A DNA stretch of 64,000 nucleotides, taken from assembly GCF_901709675.1 (NCBI RefSeq), contig NC_051087.1:1878001-1942000 (forward strand). The letters run 5' to 3'. Below, piece by piece: positions 60,379 through 64,000 of this stretch. Each line of letters begins with the position of its first letter. The stretch's first letter is position 1. This DNA comes from Syngnathus acus (lineage: Eukaryota > Chordata > Actinopteri > Syngnathiformes > Syngnathidae). Position numbers and translations under genes: made by a program. The notes below the pieces were generated by a model that saw only the letters and a program-made list of their open reading frames with translations, had not been told where the DNA came from and did not search any database.

Positions 60379-61756
60379 ACATCTAAGTACATGCTGAAAT
60401 TTCAGTTTGTAAAACACAAGTCAGCTGCTTTGGCTAATGTCTCTGCTTTGATGGACAGTTTTACACTGGCGTATTTCATAAAAACGCGCCACAAACCACT
60501 GACATTACGCAACCCCAAAAAATGCAAGTAAACATTCAAACAAATCAAAGTATGTCGTCGCTAAAAACACACCACAACTACTATTCTTGGACACCTTCAG
60601 TACCAGAAACAACAGTAAAGGTTTAAATTAAAACAAAATAAAGGCGATTGGGTTTTCTTCTTCTTTAGTTTTAGCACATAAATGAGTTTTGAAGGACAGC
60701 TTTACGCGACATGGTGGAAAGACATCACACCATAAAAGTCTCGCGTCTGAAAAGCAATTCTACTTTCAAAATAAAAGAAATAAGGGCGCTTTTTACCGTT
60801 TTACACGGCTAACCACTGCGATTAGACGCGCTAGTCGCAGAAACGGCAATAAATGTTATTAAACAAGTAAGAGCCTTTTCCTAATTTGCAGCAAATGGTG
60901 TCGTTGGCTAGCCGCTATCGTATTCCGTGACCCAACATTACCTCTCCCCCCCCAAACATTAGCCAAGGTGAATTAACATACACACATGTAGATGCTCTCT
61001 TTAAAGGTCCGGGAAGGGAAATCACCCGGCTGGGACTTAATCACAGCAAACAATCTCGGGCGGGAAGGTGTTTGCCCCTCTATTTTTTTAATTTGACTCT
61101 TGGCGACGACTCGCCGGAGCGCCGGCTCTTTGTCAAAAAAGCCTGGCAGTGATCGCCCCGCATGACAAATCCTCAATCTCACCATTTCTGCCCTATATGC
61201 AAATGGCGGCAAAAAAAAAAAAAAAAGATCCCCTCGCATTTGAGCAATTTGAAGGGGAGGGGGGGGCCCGCCAATAGCGAGCGGCATTAATGTCAAATAA
61301 GCGAGGGCCGGGGAATCGGCGCCTCTCGTTGACCGTACACCCAAATTAATTTAGTGGAAAAGGTTATGTATGACTGTTTGTGCCCAAGTGCAGTCACTTG
61401 CGGTGATATATGAAAGCGGCTTCGCTCGCTCGCTGCCAGAAAGGTCATCTCGTATCATTTACATAGCGACGACATTTGCCGTACTCGCTCAAACGTTCGC
61501 AGACGGGAGGAAAAAGATTCCATTGCGTTTAAAACGGCCGATCGTAGATGGCAAATAATTTGTCTTAAACGCACAGCAAAGGCCACGGGAGGACGTTGAA
61601 GGAGCGTTTTGTGTTTAAGGCCAGCTATTTTTCATTGAGAGAAAAAAAAGAGCAACTTCAATTGCGAGTAAAGAGAAAAAGAAAAGAAAATAACGGACAC
61701 CATTCTGACCTGTCAAAATGAAATTTGCTGGTCTTATATTGGGAAGACGGATGTCG

Positions 61757-61783
61757 GCCATTTTGTTTTGAAGCAGCCATTTT
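61757..61783 (+). repeat. GCCATTTTGTTTTGAAGCAG-type dispersed repeat
   Basis: Matches 47798-47824 (one or two differences in about 27 bp) and 5764-5788 (shorter match), all in the same orientation. Confidence 0.45.
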
Positions 61784-61999
61784 GGCAAGAAATTCTTTGT
61801 CATTGTTTCATCACAACAGTTAACCAGGAAGTTTTTTTTTTTTTTAATTTTAATGGCTATATCCTGAACCTAATTGAATCTTTTCTGCTGGAAATGAAGG
61901 TGTTGTGGTGCTTTTTTTGAAGGGCAGTTTTGTTTTGTGATCACAAAGGTTATGTTCTGGGGCCGCTTTGCCACATCCGGCACACCATGTCCTATCCGG

Positions 62000-62700
62000 T
62001 TGTAATTCTTATCTCTTTGCATTATTGATTAAATCTGAACAGGGATAGGGACAAGAGCCATTATCACTCGTTCTGTGGTAGCATTTGGTGAACCTCAACT
62101 TTTTAATTATGTGTCCTGTTAACATCATTGCTAAAAGTGTATAAACCCGCCTCTCCGCTGTATTTCTTGAGTGACTTAACGAGAAGGCTGTCCAGATGCC
62201 TTTTTACGAGGGCACTAATTAGTAATTACACAAAAGTGGTCGGCGCGATCCACCTCACGTCGCCCCCCCTTTTGTTATTTTAATTGTTGTTATTTTGAAG
62301 CGCGGCGGCAGCAACGGCGCGGCAGTAAATCGTGCCAAGGACACGGCCCCGAGCGGGGATGAACGAGCGCTGAATAATTTATGGCCTTTGCGGAAGCGCA
62401 AGCGGTCGAGGTATCTTTCACGCTCCGTCGTCATTAGGACCCCCATTGTCACCCCCTTCCCTCCCGACACTGGCAGAGGTTGTCCCGTGCCCACCCCCAC
62501 CGTACGTTACCATCCGTCCTATGACTAATTACTCCGGCTCACCACTCCTGATGGATTAATGTGCATTGTGCGAGGCGCAAATAGGACACCCCCCGACCTT
62601 CTTTCGGGAGATGAGAGACATGTTGTGTCCTGATCCGGAGCTCAATAATTATTTTCCTTACATGAATCCCATCGCGGGCAGAATGATGAAGTGCGCGCAC
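62000..62700. promoter_or_regulatory. Candidate regulatory block in lrba intron 36 (E)
   Basis: Contains TGCATTATTGATTAAATC, CACTAATTAGTAATTACAC (62214-62230), CTGAATAATTTATGGCC, CGTCATTAGG, GACTAATTACTCC, TGATGGATTAATGTGC and CTCAATAATTATTTTCC. It is the longest repeat-free stretch of this type, interrupted only by a C-run near 62262. Confidence 0.37.
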
Positions 62701-63904
62701 TATCGCGGACAAACACACTGCGGGGACTTGAAAGGTTCAAGACACAAAATAGTCAGCGACGAGAGACAACCTGGACTGGTTGCTAGTTACTTTGTCACCT
62801 TGAGATACGAGCGGACATAGTTTTTACAATGTGCGCGAACTGCAGGGTGGCAGTGAACAAAATGGCGGCACCGTAGCAAACAGTTTTGCAAAAAAGAGGC
62901 TTTTAGCTGCTTCCTGCCACTTCCAGTTCAATTTGACTATCAAACTAAACATAAAACTAAGAGTATTACATGTGGTGTATTTTTAAAAACCGATTCCGCA
63001 TAGCTTCATGCTAACAAACAATGCGAGGACACCATTAGCATCTTAGCACTTGCGCGCAAAACTAATGAATGGCCGCCATTTTTTTGCCCCAGCCTTTATT
63101 TGAAATACTGTACAAGGATGCTCACAGAACGAATGAAGGAACGAGTCTAATCTCTTATAAAGCTACTTGGATTCCATACTAGTAATTATAGTTACCAGTC
63201 TGCCCTTGGCAGAGGTCTTAATAGTTTTATCCTTAATCTTAAGGGTGATGCCTTTTAAGTTTCTCTTTTTTTTGGTTTTCCTCCCAAACAGACATCAAGG
63301 CTTTAAGAGGCCCGTTTTGGAGGAATTGTCGTCATTTTCTCCCGCAAAGCTCTTTTAAAGGCCGCAGTGTGATCGTTGCCATTAGAGAGGAAGATTTGTG
63401 AGGCGCCCCCAGCTGGAGCATAAAGCACGCCGGGGTTCTTCCCTCAGCCGCCGCGCCGCTAAAACTATAAACCGTGTCCCCCTGTAAACCGATAGCACAC
63501 GTGACTGATTTGCCATGCGTGTTTTCAATTCATCGTAGCTAAAAAATGTAGACGGCGGGGATGAGTCCATTTTTTTTTAGCATTATTCAATTTCATGCTA
63601 GTGTAAAAAAAAAATTAATTAATTCAAACGTCTTGTTCCTGTAGTTTATTTAACTCAACCAAAATGAAGCAACCTTTGATATTAGATGAACATTTGTTGG
63701 AATACAAAAGTTTATCCAATATCACTAATATTATTTTATGTAGTTTCAACATTATAAAGACTCCAATATTTTTCTAAATGTCTGACAATAATTCTTAAAA
63801 ATGAAATATCTTTTATTTGAAAGTAGTTTTTGTAGAACTCTGCAAATTTATAGACTTATTTTTTTACTACCGCTTTCAAAGACACAGCAGATGCACCTGA
63901 TTAT

Positions 63905-64000
63905 CAAAATAAATCTTTTTCCAGACTCTTATCAAAAGTTCTACGAGCCAGTACCAAATGTCCCACAGATGGGTACCGGTTCTCAGCCGGATGGGCGACC
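63905..64000. repeat. Probable dispersed repeat at the right edge
   Basis: The run CCAGACTCTTATCAAAAG, GAGCCAGTACCAAATG, GATGGGTACCGGTTC and GCCGGATGGGCGACC resembles a common vertebrate/fish repeat with a GGGTACCGGTCCGCGGCC-type core. It is cut by the window end. Confidence 0.4.

Larger units (their letters stand above)
55173..64000 (+). other. lrba: lrba intron 36, continuing past the window
   Basis: At least 8.8 kb. The segment 55250-55560 and 56040-56590 are A+T-rich and featureless. Candidate regulatory blocks are at 55720-55990, 57530-57730, 59570-59790, 59960-60250 and 62000-62700. There is a hairpin element at 60310-60378, C-runs near 57331-57345 and 59180-59195, a GCCATTTTGTTTTG copy at 61757-61783, and a probable repeat at the right end. 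No mab21l2 or other coding exon is seen. Confidence 0.55.

Noticed and set aside
63925-64000. Possible lrba exon 37: good acceptor (TCTTTTTCCAG) followed by a frame open in the right phase to the window end
   Set aside because: The translation does not resemble the expected RPLEFWRLDYWEDD-like continuation of LRBA, and the DNA looks like the edge of a common dispersed repeat with a GGGTACCGG core.
14136-64000. Nested mab21l2 gene
   Set aside because: It should be one uninterrupted frame of about 359 codons. No frame of that size and content exists here on either strand, so it must lie beyond the window.

Overview
This is a vertebrate nuclear genomic window, most likely from a teleost fish. 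The evidence is split genes with conserved GT/GC...AG junctions, many introns of 60-130 bp beside introns of several kb, long mononucleotide, (TG)n and C/G runs, and short dispersed elements of the kind common in percomorph fish. I suspect, but cannot show, a syngnathid-like species. There are no operons, ribosome binding sites, CRISPR arrays, rRNA or tRNA genes, and no recognisable transposase or reverse transcriptase ORF.

Four protein-coding genes lie in the order fhip1a (minus, first coding exon only, 37-144), sh3d19 (plus, 4340-10362), rps3a (minus, 12606-10671) and lrba (plus, from 13986 past the window end). From memory, human 4q31 has the block LRBA-RPS3A-SH3D19-(PRSS48)-FAM160A1, so this is conserved synteny; no PRSS48-like protease is seen between sh3d19 and fhip1a. 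fhip1a and sh3d19 diverge, sh3d19 and rps3a converge with only about 150 bp between their 3' ends, and rps3a and lrba diverge from a CpG-rich interval with an NRF1-type site.

The gene models were built by joining exons so that splice phases and protein homology both agree. sh3d19 has 18 coding exons (843 codons) with a proline-rich N-terminal half and four SH3 domains; the mammalian protein has five, and the first one appears lost. rps3a has six coding exons and encodes the complete 266-aa ribosomal protein eS1. lrba has 36 coding exons in the window (about 1,892 codons) covering the N-terminus, the lectin-like domain, the armadillo-like region, an acidic disordered exon of 990 nt and the conserved middle. 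The PH-BEACH-WD40 end lies outside.

Most of the DNA from 14 to 64 kb is lrba intron. Many intronic blocks are rich in homeodomain-type cores and lack repeats, as expected of regulatory DNA. In vertebrates mab21l2 is nested inside lrba, so these blocks may be its long-range enhancers, but mab21l2 itself is not in this window. Other points of interest are three GC-AG introns in lrba (all GCAAGT), a degenerate TTGAAA/CCTAA repeat in four neighbouring lrba introns, a 69-bp hairpin MITE, upstream ORFs in two 5' leaders, and NAGNAG acceptors. I found no wholly new biological system.
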